Assembly (NCBI GenBank): GCA_017654935.2
Contig: CM065706.1
Location: 5,609,751-5,673,750 of the forward strand
DNA length: 64,000 nt
Origin: Phymorhynchus buccinoides
Taxonomy: Eukaryota; Mollusca; Gastropoda; Neogastropoda; Raphitomidae
Direction: 5' to 3'
The notes under the pieces were generated by a model. It worked only from the letters and a program-made list of their open reading frames with translations, was not told where the DNA came from and ran no database searches. The translations under genes were made by a program, and so were the position numbers. This document shows, in pieces, positions 44,818 through 56,970 of this stretch (the first letter of the stretch is position 1; each line of letters starts with the position of its first letter).

Positions 44818-44972
44818 AGAGGAGATAACGAAATTGAACAAAGGGGGAATACTCTCTAATAATTAACCCCCTCCAAGTGCTAGGTGATTGGTATATCGTA
44901 ATCAACTTTGGTGGAGGGGAGTTAATTAGAAAGAGAGTATTCACCCTTTGTTCAATTTCGTTATCTCCCTTA
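44818..44972. mobile_element. Palindromic MITE
   Basis: The arms gagataacgaaattgaacaa, agggggaatactctct and ttaaccccctccaa are repeated in inverse on the right. Confidence 0.8.
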
Positions 44973-45035
44973 CATTTTAAAGCATGGAAACAGCCCAAGA
45001 CCTACATAAACTCGTCTATCACCACTGGTAGCAAA

Positions 45036-45222
45036 TAGAGTCAAACCTCTATCATAAGACCCTCCATTAAGAGACCTCCTCTCGTTTAAGACCGACTTTG
45101 CAGGGGAACGGATGTTGATGAACTCTTCCTATAAAAACGACCTCCGTTGTAAGACCTCCCTCCAAGTTAAGACCGATTTGTCCTGACATTTTGGAAGTCT
45201 CAAAATAGATGTTTGACTGTGC
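45036..45222. mobile_element. Related pogo-like MITE
   Basis: The termini agagtcaaacctctatc and gatgtttgactgt are inverted. The interior has ataagaccctcc, agaccgactttg and gacctccctccaagt blocks analogous to the CAGTGGAACC family. Confidence 0.55.
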
Positions 45223-45517
45223 TTCACTCTACACCCCCACCAAAGGCAGATGCATGCGCTGCCAAGCACCCTGCCATGCGTTTGTCTATTTTCAGAGCAT
45301 AATGTCATTCTGTTTCCCGTTTAAGCAATGCATGTGTTACGCCCAATCCATGAAATGGGCAAAATGGTTTGCCCAGTTCGTGAAATACCCAATTTATAAC
45401 TTACAATTGAGAAAAGCAATATGAATGAAAAAAAATTTTTTGTTCATTAGCACACATAGATCAAGAATTGGTTCAAACGAATGAGAAATCTCATCTGTAG
45501 ATGAGTGAAAATGATTT

Positions 45518-46461
45518 TTTTTTTTATTGGATTTTTTTTACCCTCCACTGTCCCCGCCTTTCTTTTCATTTTTTTTTTTTTATTCTTTTTTTTTTTTTTT
45601 TTTTTTTGAGGCGGCACATCTTTTTTTTCTTTTTTTTTTTTTTTTTTTTCTCTTCTTCTTTCTCTTTTTTTCCCTTTGCTTCTCTCATACATATGTCTGT
45701 GTGATTATCTAAGATGGACATTTTTCTTCGGTATAGTTTAGAGTTTTAGTCTGATACATAAGTGTCTGGGTTTCTGTATGACTTAGAGTTTGGTGTGCTG
45801 ACCTTTCATTCTGTGTGCGTGTTTACACGCGAGCGCACGCGCACGCGCGCACGTATATGCAACATCAAACAATTATGCACGTAATATCAACCATTGACAT
45901 TTAATTAATACACCATCAACCATATCTTCAATAACTTAAAAACGGCTTCATAGAATACATTATTTTTTTCAGTGTTTACTAAAGAGTAACATTGCAATAC
46001 TAAATTCGAACCGGAAGTGGTGATACTAATTGCCAAATATTGCAACATTTTTGTTTGTTTGTTTTTTTAAGATTTTTTTTAAATTTTTTGATTATTATTA
46101 TTATTATTATCCTTTTTTTTCTTTTTTTTTTTTTAAGGTTCCAACAAGCTGCAGATACTGCAAATGTTTATTTCGAAATATTTACATGATCATCAAGGAA
46201 AAAGATTCACCACAACGTCCGAACGAATAAATCACGTTAAATTGAAAGACGCGCAAGAAACAAAACCACTCGCGTGCTCAGAAGCATAATACTACATTTA
46301 CAATCACACACTGACACGCACGCAGGAGTGCACCTAAATTCACGCCCATTGGTGTGACCAATCCTGCACACACACAAAATAGATTTGTTGAGAACAAGAA
46401 ATAGTGCATACAGAAAGATGTAACAACTAGAGAAAATGCATACAAAGAGGTTAGAAACATT
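45518..46461 (-). other. LINE 3' UTR
   Basis: Long T tracts on the plus strand (A tracts on the element's strand) alternate with unique sequence between the ORF2 stop and the target duplication. (att)n occurs near 46084-46110. Confidence 0.65.
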
Positions 46462-47003
46462 CTAAATTGCAACCATTTCTCTAATACATAATTCTCGCTC
46501 AAAAATGGTATTTAATGGAATAGATGAGTTTGTTTTCTTGTAAATGCTGATGCACATTTTTCCAATCAAGATGAAATAGTTAATACACTGTCTATCATTG
46601 CTACTAAAAGCTGTTTTGTCAGTGCCAAACAATATGTCTGTGTTGCATAAGTTAATATGCGTGTCAGTCTTTGTTTTAATTACTTGTTCTATAAATCTCC
46701 AAAAATTCCATACGACTGGGCATTCACAAAAGAAGTGTTCTATAAAATCAACTGTATCAATGCAGTATGAACATTTGTTTGTTTCCTTAACTTTCATTTT
46801 ATTCAGCATAATGTTTGTTGGATAGATGTTGTGCAGAATTTTCCAGTGGAGAACCCTGATCCTTGTTTCTTTGGTAACTGATTTCGCTCTCCACCATGTA
46901 TGTTTGTCAATGTCTAAATCAAATTTTCTTTTCCAGAAGAAACAAGATGTTGGAGTTATGTTTTCTTTGTTTGCAGATAGTATCTTTTTAATTTGCTTTG
47001 GTT
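46462..47003 (-). pseudogene. LINE ORF2 C-terminal zinc region (frameshifted)
   Basis: The frame encodes TRIRVLHWKILHNIYPTN and the knuckle CSYCIDTVDFIEHFFCEC, the usual C-terminal motif of LINE ORF2 proteins. It is in a different frame from the RT part. A ~25-bp patch near 47005-47030, copied from 47367-47393, coincides with the frame break. Confidence 0.8.
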
Positions 47004-47009
47004 AATGTG

Positions 47010-49712
47010 TTAATACTTGTTTCCAAAATTGAATACTCTAGCGTCACAATGTTGAGTGAATATTTCTCTTTCTCCCATTTGAATCCACTGAATCCATTGT
47101 TTGGGTATCGAGTTAATCAAAGCATTGTATTGGAAGAGTGTGCATGCTCTGTTTTGTTCAATTATGTTATGAACTTCTTCTAAAGTTAGTATTCTGTTTT
47201 CCTCAGGATGAATAATATCTTTCATTAATTCAAAGTTTTTCTTTATGAAACCCTGAAATAACAACACTTTATATTTGTATTTGATTAGAACATTATTAAA
47301 TATTGGCTGGGACAAAAAGTTAGTTTCATTTACATCAGTCAACATAATTTTTTTACTGTCTAAATAATGTGTTAATACTTGTTTCCAAAATTCATTTTTT
47401 ATAGAATCCAGACCCATCATCTCATTTGTTCTACAGTTTATGAGAAAAACATTATCATTGTTTGAAAGAAATCTGAAATTCCATTTTGGAATGAATGTCC
47501 AGTTGTCTCCACTTGCTGCTACCGCAAGCCTTCCTGCCCACTGTAAGTAAAAGTACTTTTGCGTATCCACCATATTAATCATATTCAACCCCCCTTCCTC
47601 GACACTTGATTCCATGACCTTCCTTTTTACCTTTTCGAAGGCTTTTCTATTACTATAACGTTTTTGCCATACAAATTTGTATAACAGCGTATTTATCTTA
47701 CTGAGCACATTATTAGGCAGACCTACAGATTGCATTACATATATGAACTGGTTCAACAAGAAACTTTTTATAACAACCACCTTGCCTTGTATACTTATGT
47801 CTCTTTTACTCCATAATTGAATCAAATGTTTCATTTTATTCATTCTTTCGTTCCAATTTTCTTCAATATACATTGCCATTTTCTCACTATGAAAATGAAT
47901 GCCAAGTATTTTAATTTGATCTACAACTGAAAATGGGAGATTTTCATCTATTCTACGTCTGCCCATCCGCAATGCCTTTGTTTTGTTCACATTTAATTTT
48001 AAACCTGAGAATGTTTGAAAAGTAGAAAGGATCATTAACGATCTATCCATGTCTGTTTTATCATTAAGAAAGAGGGTAGTATCATCTGCCATTTGTTTGA
48101 TTTTGATCAGTGTGTTTTCATTTTGACTGGGAGATGGAACCTTAATGCCTGCTATTGGACTGTTTCTTATTTTAATTGCAGCTATTTTTACGGCCAGAAC
48201 AAACGCCAGTGGAGAAAATGGGCATCCTTGCCTTATTCCACAAATCAACTCTAAAGATTCTGAAATCCACCCACCATGATTAATAGCACTTACTGTGCCC
48301 TGTGTTAATACGGAAACCCACCTTCTAAAATCCGCACCAAAGCCAAACGTTTGAAATGTGTACAGTAAAAAATCCTTAGATATAGAGTCAAATGCTTTGG
48401 AAAAGTCTACAGCAAGAAGATATCCACTTTTATTAGACCGATTTAAATAATTAATGGCATCATCCATTGTTCTGATAATAGTAGAGATGTTTCTGCCCCG
48501 AATATATCCCACTTGGTCTGTACTTACCACTTTGTGAATTACGTTACCTAATCTGTTTGCCAGTACTTTTGCTAATATTTTGTAATCAGAGTTAGTGAGT
48601 GTGATTGGTCTCCAGTTAGTTAATCGATCCCTATCTAGTTCTTTGCCTTTATGTAGCAATGTAATTATCCCTTGTTTTTGAGTAAATGATAATTCCCCTT
48701 TAACAAAAGATTCGTTAAAGGAATTTGTTAAAACTGTGGCTATTTTATTCCAGAACATTTTGAAAAATTCTATCGTTAAACCGTCACTCCCTTGGGCTGA
48801 CCCATTTTTCATATTTTTCAAAACCTCCTTTGTTTCGTCCAGTGTGACAAGGCCCTCATAACTGTTCGCATCATTTTCCTCTAAACGACTAAAATTCTCA
48901 CCCCCAAGAAAGGCATCTGTGGATATTTTGACATCATCCACTTCTACTGATTGACTATAAAGGGTTTTGTAAAATGAGACTTGCTCACTTAAAATTTGTG
49001 AGTGATCCGTAATGACTTCTCCCGAGTCCTTACAAAGTCTTGTAATTACTTTTTTCTTTCCTCTTGACTTTTCAAGGTTACAAATATACCTAGTGTTGCG
49101 TTCACCTTCCTCAATCCATTTAACTCGTGCTCGCACTTGCGCTCCTTTAGTTTTACTGACTTGTAATAATTCAAATTTTTGCTTCAGTTTAACATAACTA
49201 TTTTGCTTAGATTCATTCTTTGGGTCATTGACCAATTGCTGTTCTGCTTCTTGAATATCATATTGTAGCTTGCGTTCATCATTTCTTTTTTTGATTGCTA
49301 GTGTTTTTCCGTACTCTATGCAAAAATGTCTCATTTCAAGCTTGCAAATCTCCCATGTGTAAATGGATGTGGTAGAACTAGAAGAACGAGTAGTATTTAA
49401 CTGTCTGTCTAATAAATCATTCATGCTGTCTACAAAGTCATTATTACGAAGGTAGCTGTTATTGAATTTCCAGTAGCCTGGGCCACGTGAAAATTCGCTG
49501 CTATTAAACTCTAGTACAATGGCTTTATGGTCAGAGTTAGGAAACGTTGCGTGTTCACTAAAAACACAAAGGGGCAACATTTCCTCAGACAGAAGACTGT
49601 AATCCAGTCTGCGGGCCACGAAAGGGTTAACCCTGGACCAAGTAAAATCTTTCTCATTTCTGTGAAACATTCTCCAGATGTCTGTCAACCGTAGAGTATT
49701 GACAGTGTCATT
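47010..49712 (-). pseudogene. LINE ORF2 reverse transcriptase segment
   Basis: About 900 codons. RT motifs are visible: YLLAVDFSKAFDSI (motif A with catalytic Asp), CGIRQGCPFSPLAF (motif B), QMADDTTLF (motif C, ADD), and upstream LTNWRPITLTNSDYKILAK. The finger region contains GSDGLTIEFFKMFW. It would prime reverse transcription at nicked target DNA. The first codons directly continue the endonuclease segment once the insertion at 49718-52232 and one GAAAG are removed (EVKAF-NDTVNTL). It is open throughout but separated from its start and its end. Confidence 0.92.
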
Positions 49713-49717
49713 GAAAG

Positions 49718-52232
49718 TGTGGCTGCTTGCGTGCTTTCAGATCCATCCAACTTTCGTCAATTCGCTTGGTAATAAGAAATAACTCGCACTACAGAGATGT
49801 TGAAACTATGATGACGTTTATTCATACAAAGCCATGAGTCATTTGGCAATAACGTTACACTACAACTACTCTGACGTTGCCGACGGCGTAAACAATGTCG
49901 ACGTTGACAAAGGCGGTAAAATACTGCAATGAACAAAACACAATAGCAAAACTATGAGAACTAAGGCAATAAGCGTTGTGCCACAACATCATCAAACAAT
50001 TTCATCAACAGTAAACAACGACATCAAAACACATTCCAAAAACGAACAAACGCGTAAACATCATTAGGAACATGTGAACTACCATAGACCATTACATATA
50101 AGCCCAAACTTCAGCCACGGAAAACATTGGCCCATGAAAACCCCTTTAACTGGGCACACAACTTCTCCTCAACATTGAACCAAGGCAATTAAAACTCCCT
50201 TGATAACTACACAAAGGGAAATAATATCCCAACATCTAAGAACATCAATGAGCGACTTTAAAAGATATTATTTCGCAAAAGAACTTGACTACAAAGCAAA
50301 GGATTATTAATAACAAAATAATCATATCAAACCAACCCGTAACTAGCCTAGCATTGGACTTGAAAACTACATAAAAACTGGCAAGGTACAGCATACATGT
50401 TGGAAACAATTAAACTTGCTTGCAACTGAACTAGATGATTTATTCCCAATAAATCTAAATTGATTTGACTACAATTGCCAAGGAAAAATTGGGCAGAAGC
50501 TCCCGCCTCATATGACGGAAACCACAACTAATAAATCGATTTATCAACTTCGAGAAACGAAAAGCGAAGTCTTCTTACAATTATTCATCGTTCAAAACAA
50601 TAAACTTCTACCGAAAAAGGACATCAAACCCCGATCGTTCTCAGTAACGTTTTAATTACACAGAGCATATCAGCGAAATATGAGAACCTTTCTCCGAATC
50701 AAAGCGAGCAATTGACATGTTCATCTAACCATTTGCAAATGCAAACCCTAAAATAAATCATATCACATAATAAAGCATATTTTGAACCATGAAAAATACA
50801 TCAAACATTCAATATAATATAAAAGAAGATGTAAAAAACATGCCTAAATTTACCTTATGGCCGAACGAACTGGAAGAAATCTTTGAAGCACAACAGAGCA
50901 CTTTCTAGAAAACTTTAGGTATTTAGAAAACAACGTTAAACTAGATCTACATGGAACACTATAAAAGAAACAGCAAGTTACAAACCACGACAGAAACGGG
51001 CGGATAATGCAAGACTAACTAAAGCTAACCCTGCCAAACAGTTACAATGTGCTCAGAAAACAACTGCTGAAAAGATGATGTAGTAACTGTGATGTAAATG
51101 TAAATACAGTGAAACCCGTTTAGTACGAATTCCAGGGGAGAGGGCCAATTTACTCGTTGTAAGCATTGCTCGTTCAAACCATTTTTATCGATTTTGGCAA
51201 CCCTGACGAACCTATCAATCGGTCCTCACATCTACTGTGATGTGCGTGCTGGTAAAGTGTGAAAAAGACAGAAAAACGGAAACAACACACTTACCCAACA
51301 AAGCATGGTTTTAAGCCCAGTATCCTGTATCCATAGGGTTTTTAAAGCCGATTACATACACTTTAAAACAGTTTATTAACACACGATAACATCAAAAACA
51401 TAAAATCCACACACGCGCTTTAAGAGAAAGTTAAAATTTCCCGGAAGTCACAAGATCAGTGCGCAAAGAGTGAGTCCAGTGTCGTCTGCTTGCGCTGCAG
51501 ACACCCAAGTTGTTATATCGGCCAATCAGAATGCCGCTTACATATCGAGGGGTCAGTCAAGATGGCGATGTTGTTGTCAGTGTGTTCTCGTTCTAGCCAG
51601 GTAGTTGTGCAAGAAAGCTTGACTTTGGGATGGCGGTGTGGTTGTAAGTGCGTTCTCGTTCTAACCGCGTAGTTTTTGCATAAAAGCTTGACTTTGGGAG
51701 TCAATAAATTGTACGTTATATGCAAGTTGCTCGTTGTAGCGAGCTCGTTGTATGCAGAATTATTTAACAAGGAAAAAGAAGGCTTGTGGTCGGGAATTTT
51801 GAAACCACTCGTTAAACACGGGCTCTCGTTTAAACCGTACTCGTACTAAATGGGTTTCCCTGTATACGTCAAGGATATGACGCCAAATGTACAATGACGT
51901 AGATTGTTGTATTGATAAGTAAAATTGCATGGAGAACACGACCAGCAAACAAACACAGGCCTTAAACAACACACATCAGTCCAGTTATGTCAATGAAAGT
52001 CAGTCATATGATTAGTCATGAATCGTCGGTCAAGTCAATACACCGCACACACAGAGGCCACAACAAAAGGATCCACACACACACGAACATCCTGACAAAC
52101 ACACTGACAAACACACAAAAAACTTATGCACGCAACTAAGCAAAACAATAATACGCGCATGCAAAACACACTAGTGGAACCCAACATGGGCAAAACTGCG
52201 TGACAAAATACACTGCCACATCGGCAGTTACA
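49718..52232. mobile_element. Solo-LTR-like insertion with 5-bp target duplication
   Basis: The boundaries are tg...ca (tgtggctgcttg at left, ggcagttaca at right), flanked by GAAAG at 49713-49717 and 52233-52237. Deleting it restores the LINE frame exactly. TG...CA ends with a 5-bp duplication are the mark of LTR retrotransposon integration. No gag-pol frame and no internal LTR pair is seen, so a solo LTR (about 1.76 kb without the nested element) is likely. A polyadenylation-like aataaa on the minus strand (49818-49823) lies ~100 bp from one end. Confidence 0.75.
51107..51862. mobile_element. TA-flanked inverted-repeat element inside the LTR
   Basis: The left end cagtgaaacccgtttagtac is mirrored by the right end gtactaaatgggtttccctg, with TA on both sides (51105-51106, 51863-51864). 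Internal direct repeats contain aagcttgactttggga and cgttctcgttcta. No transposase; a pogo/mariner-type non-autonomous element is likely. Confidence 0.8.
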
Positions 52233-52237
52233 GAAAG

Positions 52238-52730
52238 CTTTCACTTCTGAATCGCTGTGCATATTGCCTGTTATGATATCAAGGTCATTATTGAGAGCAC
52301 AATTGAAATCTCCCACAAGGACGAAATGATGCTCACAAAATTCCCGGAAAATACGCTTTAGACTGTTAAAGAAGGAAATCTTATCTGCAGAATTATTTGG
52401 TCCATACACGTTAGCTAATTTAAAGTCGTAGTGTTCATTTTTTACTGTTACCTCTAAAATCCTTTGTTGTTTTGTTTCAAGTGTTACTTTACCCTCAAAC
52501 GTTTTGGCCACCAAAATGATCTCCCCTTGACTTCTGTTTGTGCCTTCATTGTAGAAGATAACCCCACCCCACTGTTTTTCCCATAATCTTACGTCATCGT
52601 CTGTAATATGCGCTTCTTGTAAGCAGATTATATCATAGTTTTTGTTCTTTAAATACCTAAATAACGTGCTTCTTTTTAATGAGTTTTTAATTCCCCTAAC
52701 ATTGATTGAACATACCCGAATCTTATCCAT
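52238..52730 (-). pseudogene. LINE ORF2 endonuclease segment
   Basis: The frame starts MDKIRVCSINVRGIKNSLKR. It has the APE-type motifs SINVRG, IICLQEAHI, FKLANVYGPN and FVLVGDFNCAL, with the metal-binding Asn, Glu and catalytic Asp/Asn. It nicks target DNA for target-primed reverse transcription. After EVKAF the frame runs into the LTR insertion. The listed tail beyond that is insertion sequence, not protein. Confidence 0.92.
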
Positions 52731-53151
52731 TGGAAATTATGTAAATGACTTGACTCCAATGCTTTGTGCGTTTAGCCCACGCACACAAGCGTCTCAAACC
52801 GTGCACACACACATGGACACACGCACGCACAAACACACGCGCGTGCACACACATCCACTCAGCGCGCCCACACGCCCACATATTAACGAACAAAAAAAGC
52901 GCCCATCAACGGCACAAGCAAACAATCCAACTAACAAGAAAGCAAACAAACAGTGAAAGCAATAATAAACATGGATAATAAACCGCAATAATGAACATCG
53001 ATGCAAAGCACCATAGCAAAGGTCAATATAGTAATACTGAGCCATGAATAGAGTTAGAACATCGCTAAGCAAAGCCGTAGTCCGTGAATCGCTTCCTGGT
53101 CGTTTACCTTGTTTACCACGATACCCTCTTTCCCAGTACAGCACAGAAACG

Positions 53152-54237
53152 TTACCCATACTTTTTGCTTGACTCAGCTGAGCCGTGACGGTCAGCTTTG
53201 CTACCATTCTTTTTGGCATGTTTTTTCCTCGAAGGTCCGTCCCTGGGGCTAGTGCCCTCCTTGGAGCGGCTCCTCTTTGGCGTCTCCGACCTCTGCCGAG
53301 AAGAGGCCGTCTGCAGCTGAAGAGAGGAGCTCAGCGTAGCCTGCCGCTCGTTGGTGCGACCCCGGACCTGCCTGACCTCCTTCTCCGGGGTGTCCCGGTG
53401 CTCCTCCTCGCTCTCTTCCCCATCAGACTCATCCGCCAGAGCTCTGGACTGGACAGGGGGCTGGTCCCTGGTCTGGTCAGTGGACCCTGCGGACAGAACC
53501 TGGACAGAAGGTTCACCGCTAGGCTGGTCAGCAGACCCAGCAGACAGAACCTGGCACTCCGGGTCTCCCCTCCTGTGACCAGGCTGTCTGCAGGCCCTGC
53601 AAACCACATCATTCACACACACGGAAACATGGTGGTTCAGCTCCAAACAGCGCGAGCACACAACATTCTTTTTCTCTGTCTGTTTCTGTTCACGGTGGTA
53701 AATCTTGGCTGTGAACAGCCCGCTAATCTTCATTGTTTTTCCAAGGGGAACCGTGGGAACTGTTATGAAAACAGACCTCCTGCCTGACATAAAGCGCGTC
53801 AGCTTGCCGTCAGCATCCCTGAGCCGCTCTGTTTTGATGGCCGAGCGCAGCTCACATCCCACCTTTATCAGAGAATGCTCTATCTCGGAGTCTGCCACCG
53901 ATATAGGTAAATCATCTATCCATACTTTCGTGCTTGGTTTCTCTTCTCCCGTACTGTCTCTCAAAATGAATGGGTTGGTGTTACTCACTTGCAGCACAGT
54001 TCCTTTCACCTGTATACCCTTCAAAAGGAGTTGCGTCCTGGCGTCTTTCGTCGTTGGATACAGTCTCCAAAGTCCGTGAATCAGCTGAGCGCCGACCATT
54101 GACCCATGGCCTGCAGTTCTCTCACCGGCCAAACACAAATCGAGAGCTGACGGTCGATTCGCGCCCGAGTCTGGGAAGTCCCTGGCTTTCAAAAACACAG
54201 TATTAACTCCTATCGATGACATTTTCATCAATTTCAA
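53152..54237 (-). CDS. LINE ORF1 (zinc-knuckle nucleic-acid-binding protein)
   Basis: A 361-codon intact frame. An RRM-like region (VWIDDLPISVADSEIEHSLI ...) is followed by two knuckles, CSRCLELNHHVSVC and CRACRQPGHRRGDPEC, at residues ~195-230, then a charged Ser/Arg-rich C-terminus. It would coat element RNA. It precedes ORF2 by 421 bp. Plus-strand frames here are shadows. Confidence 0.88.
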   Translation of the reverse strand: MKLMKMSSIGVNTVFLKARDFPDSGANRPSALDLCLAGERTAGHGSMVGAQLIHGLWRLYPTTKDARTQLLLKGIQVKGTVLQVSNTNPFILRDSTGEEKPSTKVWIDDLPISVADSEIEHSLIKVGCELRSAIKTERLRDADGKLTRFMSGRRSVFITVPTVPLGKTMKISGLFTAKIYHREQKQTEKKNVVCSRCLELNHHVSVCVNDVVCRACRQPGHRRGDPECQVLSAGSADQPSGEPSVQVLSAGSTDQTRDQPPVQSRALADESDGEESEEEHRDTPEKEVRQVRGRTNERQATLSSSLQLQTASSRQRSETPKRSRSKEGTSPRDGPSRKKHAKKNGSKADRHGSAESSKKYG

Positions 54238-54954
54238 ATCGCGAGTGTCACAGCAACAACAAAAAAGAACTAAAAGTCAAAACGGGAAGGCAATGTAGAC
54301 ACGGGAGTGCGAAGCAATAGAGCAAAAAGAGAACGAAGTAGTGAAGCGAGACCCAGAAGAAGAAAAAAACTAAGTCCAAAAATAATTCACTCGGCCTAAA
54401 ACGCAGAGAGCGAAAAAAGCGTGACTTCTCGCCACGCCGCTCACCAGCCGAATCTCGAGTGAAAATGATTTAATTCAGACTTAATTTGATAAAACGTTTG
54501 ATTCAACATGTGGCTCAGGCATGCCCCAGCTTAGCATCTGGTCGAGTTGGGGGGGGGAGGTGTTGTGGGCAGGATAGGGGTGCAAATACAATGTAGAAAA
54601 GTGTGATACCATTGAATCAATCTTAATACCTGTGTGAATGGGGATTCAAAAATGTGATATACATTGTCCATTTTGATAAATTGGGCAAAGCATTTTTGCC
54701 CATTTCATGAAATAAGTAATTTCACGGATTGGGCGTAACACATGTACACTAAAAAAAAACCAAGCAAACATACTCTCCCCCTCCTCCCTTGTAGAGTGCA
54801 ATGCAAATGGACAACAATAAGAACACCATAAAGTACACAGCACTTCTTCTTCGATCGCTCAGACAGTTTCCTGTCAATTATGAGCGCAGATGCGTCATGC
54901 TGCCGTTATGCGCCTAACTAAGAAATAATTAGGCCCAGCATGTCCGACTTCGGC

Positions 54955-55190
54955 AGGAGGAAATCTTTTTGAAAGTGTTTCTTTTAAAAAAAAGGCAGGA
55001 TAATGGACTGGAAAGGCAGAAAGATAGTAGATGACAGTAAGCAAAGGGAAAAGGCAGTCAAAGAGAGTGACAGATTAGAGGACGTTATACAAGCACAGAA
55101 CTTCCAGAAGGTGGGGGAACTATTTATACAAAAGACCCCCCCGGTATCCCCATGGGGGGGGGGGGAGGTACACGGTACTAGAAGAGTTAA
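54955..55190. repeat. Dispersed repeat, partial copy
   Basis: It shares aaaggcaggataatgg, aacttccagaaggtggggga and ccggtatccccatgggg with 23015-23345. Confidence 0.7.
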
Positions 55191-55388
55191 AGGCACGACC
55201 AGACTATAAAATGAGGGTAGGCTCGACACGCGCTCAGTATTGGAATCGCTGCAGCCACAGAAGCGGGTTTTCCCTTCTTTCCCCCCTATTGTGTGAGAAA
55301 GCAGCCTTCATGCGCCGCGTCAGATGTGTCGGACCAGCGTTATCTGATTCTAGGGATCGGTTGATAGGCCTTTAACACAAGTACTCAC

Positions 55389-55511
55389 CAATCTCAGTTT
55401 GCCAGAGCTGAAGGTTGGAGTCATGATGCTGCGCAGACGTTTCCAGTCCCCTCCGTGGGCAGAAAACACCGTCTTCTTAAATGGCGTAGCTTGGGCCGAC
55501 CGATGCTGAAC
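55389..55511 (-). CDS. P450 exon B (C-helix)
   Basis: The acceptor is tccacag-like (atgtggacag) and the donor is ctgagattg/gtgagt. It encodes 41 codons in phase 0: TVFSAHGGDWKRLRSIMTPT then FSSGKLRL. WKRLR is the C-helix WxxxR motif that contacts a haem propionate, and TPTFSSGKL is characteristic of CYP3-like enzymes. Confidence 0.92.
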
Positions 55512-55843
55512 CTGTCCACATAGATTTCGAAAACCAAAATCCATCTCATTTGCATCGATGATTGATCGTGGAAGAAAACTACATCTTGCGCGTAGCATTC
55601 AGAATCAGAAATCAATCTCACTTTCATTTTCTTAGAAAAATGAAAAATAGAAATTTGTGTGTATACCATCTGATAATTGTTTTAAAATTAAAATAAATCT
55701 CGCTTTCACGATCTTGGAAGAAAAATAAAATTTGTATTTAGAAGGTCAGTCTCGCTTCTTTCGTTATTCTAGAAGAAAAATATCATTGTCCACAGCATTC
55801 AAAATCAAAATTTAACTCACTTTCATAATCTTACTCGCCTTGG

Positions 55844-56395
55844 CTTAAAGTATGTGGACCCTGACGGATGAGGTTTTTTCGCAAGAAACACGTCGAGATC
55901 ACCAGAAAGACAGCCTTTTCAAGGATCGGAACACTCACTTTGCTCTGGTTTCCTAGAAATTAAACCGCCAAGCGGCGATTCCTCCTTGGCGGAGATAGTA
56001 GCCATTTTGGATGGGGTGGGTGGAGGTCACTCATTGTGGTTGAAGCGTTTTCTTTTTTTGTAGTGCAGTAAAAAAAAAAGGATCTATTTCCTTTGTTGTG
56101 AGCGAAACTCCTTTAGATAAACTGTATAAAATTAAAAAAGAAAAGAAAAAAAGGGTTGTATTGCAAAAATTTCGTGCAAACGATTTGGCGGCCATTAGAA
56201 AAGAGACGGCACACGCCTTCTCTTTGGGTGAAAGAATTTGACTTCCAGCACCTCCGCCAAGGAGGAATCGCTGATTTGACGGTTTGATTTCTAGGAAACC
56301 AGAGCAAAGTAAGTGCTGCAATCTCTGTAAAGGGTGTTTTCCTGGTGATCTCGACGAGTTTCTTACAAAAACTCATCTGTCAGGGTCCACCTTTA
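55844..56395. mobile_element. TTAA-flanked element with ~150-bp inverted ends
   Basis: The left arm (ggaccctgacggatgag, gctctggtttcctagaaatt, ccgcc...ggaggaatcgc inverse) pairs with the right arm ending actcatctgtcagggtccac. Both edges have ttaaag/ctttaa. Confidence 0.75.
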
Positions 56396-56402
56396 AGGCT
56401 GT

Positions 56403-56587
56403 GTCAGACCAATTGACATAGGCTATGCCCCAAGGCTATATCAAAATGTTGTTATGCTCTGCATAGTTATGCGGGGATTGTCTTTAGCCATGACAAGCTC
56501 CTAGCATAACATCATCAGTCTCCAAAATCCCCTGAAGACGGAGTGTGGCTGCTCACGTGGTGGGGTAATAAAAAAAAACCGGTCACA
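56403..56587. repeat. Dispersed repeat, inverse copy of 25910-26100
   Basis: It contains gtgtcagaccaattgacata, atagttatgcggggattgtc and cacgtggtggggtaat. Confidence 0.65.
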
Positions 56588-56755
56588 CACATAATGTTCT
56601 CATCCATAGCTGGTACATGTGCACCAAACTGTTCAAGTGCTTCGGCTCTTGGGATGATCCCTGGAGTCTTTTTAGCCAGGGTGCATCAACAACAACAACA
56701 ACAACGCAATCTTAACAAAACAAATGTATTTGTCTCTAGACTTCAAAAGTTATTT

Positions 56756-56930
56756 ACCATATTTTACGGACTATAAGGCGCACCTGGTTATAAGGCGCAC
56801 CCCCTCAAATTTGACTCAAAATTCAGATTTTTTTAACTCTATTTCCTTACTATATTATCAGTCACATTATAAGGCGCAGGGATCTCAGTCTTTTTCTAAA
56901 TGGCCGCCTTATAGTCCGTAAAATACGGTA
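56756..56930. mobile_element. MITE with ACCGTATTTTACGGACTATAAGG ends (shortened quote: accgtattttacgg)
   Basis: The left end is tattttacggactataaggc and the right end is gccttatagtccgtaaaata. An internal copy of ttataaggcgca occurs near each end. Confidence 0.8.
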
Positions 56931-56970
56931 TTTATTTAGGAAAGTTCTATAGCATTACTTTAAAACTCAA

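Larger units (their letters stand above)
45518..54456 (-). mobile_element. Full-length LINE with 15-bp target duplication
   Basis: The element is flanked by identical gagtgaaaatgattt at 45503-45517 and 54457-54471. Read on the minus strand it has a 5' UTR (54238-54456), ORF1 with zinc knuckles, ORF2 with endonuclease, RT and C-terminal zinc motif, and an A-rich 3' end (T-rich on plus). Removing the insertion at 49718-52232 gives about 6.4 kb. Domain order and ORF1 type resemble L1/Tx1-like clades. It is inactive: ORF2 is split and frameshifted. It sits in the P450 intron between exons C and B. Confidence 0.9.

Noticed and set aside
53185..53787. Plus-strand 200-aa ORF
   Set aside because: It is the antisense shadow of the LINE ORF1.
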